From Oceanipulchritudo coccoides (GTDB lineage Bacteria; Verrucomicrobiota; Verrucomicrobiia; Opitutales; Oceanipulchritudinaceae): a stretch of 64,000 nucleotides of DNA. Both the position numbers and the translations under genes were made by a program. The number at the start of each line of letters is the position of its first letter. The first letter of the stretch is position 1. Below the pieces are notes generated by a model. It did not search any database. It was given only the letters and a program-made list of their open reading frames with translations, and was not told the origin of the DNA. The stretch is from NCBI RefSeq assembly GCF_010500615.1, contig NZ_JAAGNX010000002.1:424990-488989 (forward strand). Direction: 5' to 3'. Positions 63,162-64,000 of this stretch are shown here, in pieces.

Positions 63162-64000
63162 ATGAATCGCCCACGCGTATTAATTGTCACGACGAATCCT
63201 CCTCTAAAGGAGATGGGAGGTAGCCTCCTGTTTTACCGACAGTTCATCGAGAGGGCTGACTATGATGTTGCTGTGATGACCGACCGGTTGGATTCACAAC
63301 TGGATTCTGTCCCTTGGTTTCAAGTCAAACATCCCCGTTGGCTGGCGCGGATTTTAAGGACGCGTTTTTCGCTTTTTGGACATGACTTCATTCACCTCTT
63401 TGCAGGAAAATTTGCCTCAAGAGAATCACTACAATTCGCCAGAAAATTTAATCCCGACGTCATTATCACAGGCGCGGAAACGTGGATGAGCGACCTCGCG
63501 ATTACACTTGGCAAAAAACTCGATGTTCCAGTCGCGGGCCACTTCATGGATTGGCCGACCTACGCTTCACTTGGTCATGACTGCGTGAAACGGAAATTTA
63601 CTACTTTGTTCAAGCGCCGGTATCATCGGTGTCACCTTGCATTTGGAATCTGCCCCGAGATGTTGGAAGCGTTGGGACCGCATCCCAATGCCCATGTATA
63701 CTATCCCTCCGGAAACTGGACCGGGCAGGATAGCAGGGCGTCGCAAGTCAGTAATGATGGTCGCTTCGTTGTCATGTTTGCCGGGAATCTAGGTCAGTGG
63801 TACGGACACGCCATCATTCAGCTGTTGGACGCTCTTGAAGGGCATGAGAAGATACAATTGAAGGTCGCTGGAAAAAACGCCCCATGGTCCGAGGAACGGG
63901 GTGAGGAGCTGAGGGCGTCTGGCCATTTTCTCGGGTTTCTTGACCATGAAGCCTGTGCGGATGCATTGGGAGAGGCGGATGCCCTTCTCGTCATAATGGG
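63162..64000 (+). CDS. Probable glycosyltransferase, truncated by the window edge
   Basis: An ATG at 63162 opens a frame that runs without a stop to base 64000 (279 codons visible). The translation starts MNRPRVLIVTTNPPLKEMGG and contains FNPDVIITGAETWMSDLAIT and FVVMFAGNLGQWYGHAIIQL, followed by LKVAGKNAPW and a FLGFLDHEAC segment, the order expected of a GT4-type C-terminal domain. The donor-binding motif would lie beyond the edge. It starts 18 bp after the preceding glycosyltransferase, continuing the operon. Confidence 0.8.
   Translation, partial: MNRPRVLIVTTNPPLKEMGGSLLFYRQFIERADYDVAVMTDRLDSQLDSVPWFQVKHPRWLARILRTRFSLFGHDFIHLFAGKFASRESLQFARKFNPDVIITGAETWMSDLAITLGKKLDVPVAGHFMDWPTYASLGHDCVKRKFTTLFKRRYHRCHLAFGICPEMLEALGPHPNAHVYYPSGNWTGQDSRASQVSNDGRFVVMFAGNLGQWYGHAIIQLLDALEGHEKIQLKVAGKNAPWSEERGEELRASGHFLGFLDHEACADALGEADALLVIM

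Noticed and set aside
1-64000. Search for CRISPR arrays, transposases, integrases, phage genes and rRNA operons
   Set aside because: No regularly spaced direct repeats, no transposase or integrase motifs and no rRNA-like sequence seen on either strand.

Overview
This is a protein-coding-dense stretch (about 55% GC by eye) from a Gram-negative bacterium. A TonB-dependent receptor, KdsA (Kdo synthesis) and an MsbA-like ABC exporter indicate an outer membrane. I infer a marine, polysaccharide-degrading member of the Verrucomicrobiota (Opitutae / Puniceicoccales-like). The reasons are the very large TonB receptor beside a PL6 polysaccharide lyase, the secreted proteins assembled from Fn3, beta-helix and a recurring aromatic C-terminal module, the weak use of Shine-Dalgarno sites, and a divergent Dxs. 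There is no rRNA gene here to confirm this, and I found no tRNA, insertion sequence, prophage or CRISPR array.

Layout. Positions 1-10260 form a polysaccharide-utilisation locus on the + strand: a 5'-truncated TonB-dependent receptor, a small secreted protein, a 1288-residue PL6-family lyase and a secreted Fn3/beta-helix protein. Positions 10372-37139 are mostly housekeeping genes in short, alternating transcription units: pyrG-kdsA, a sodium:solute symporter with two operator-like palindromes upstream, a YhaM-type HD nuclease, a secreted serine protease, xseB-dxs, an M48 protease and a secreted EEP-family phosphatase/nuclease, a YyaL-type thioredoxin-fold protein and an inositol monophosphatase, an ATP-dependent DNA ligase, glycogen phosphorylase with a DUF3108 protein, a Nudix hydrolase, a TPMT-like methyltransferase, dnaN, an orphan RelE-like protein, pssA and an MscS channel.

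From 37302 to the right edge almost everything is on the + strand and serves surface-glycan production. cysC-cysD-cysN make PAPS. gmd and a GDP-fucose synthase make GDP-L-fucose. A UDP-glucuronate epimerase-like enzyme and a UDP-glucuronate decarboxylase handle uronic acid and xylose precursors. murB and a hairpin terminator close this first block. A second block (46259 onward) holds at least six, probably seven, glycosyltransferases, a Wzy-like polymerase, two left-handed-beta-helix acyltransferases, an acyltransferase-3 protein, two CDP-paratose-epimerase-like SDR enzymes, an ABC exporter, a PAPS-dependent sulfotransferase and a polysaccharide pyruvyl transferase. The last gene runs off the right edge. 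Together they predict a fucose-containing exopolysaccharide decorated with sulfate, pyruvate ketals and acyl groups. The sulfate activation genes have no reductive (cysH/cysI) partner in the window, which fits PAPS being made for sulfation.

Most interesting leads: (1) an unrecognised aromatic-rich C-terminal module shared by three otherwise unrelated secreted proteins; (2) the combined PAPS / GDP-fucose / sulfotransferase / pyruvyltransferase glycan locus; (3) a pair of near-identical 20-bp palindromes upstream of the symporter; (4) an SDR epimerase whose catalytic Tyr is Phe; (5) an orphan RelE-like gene between dnaN and pssA.
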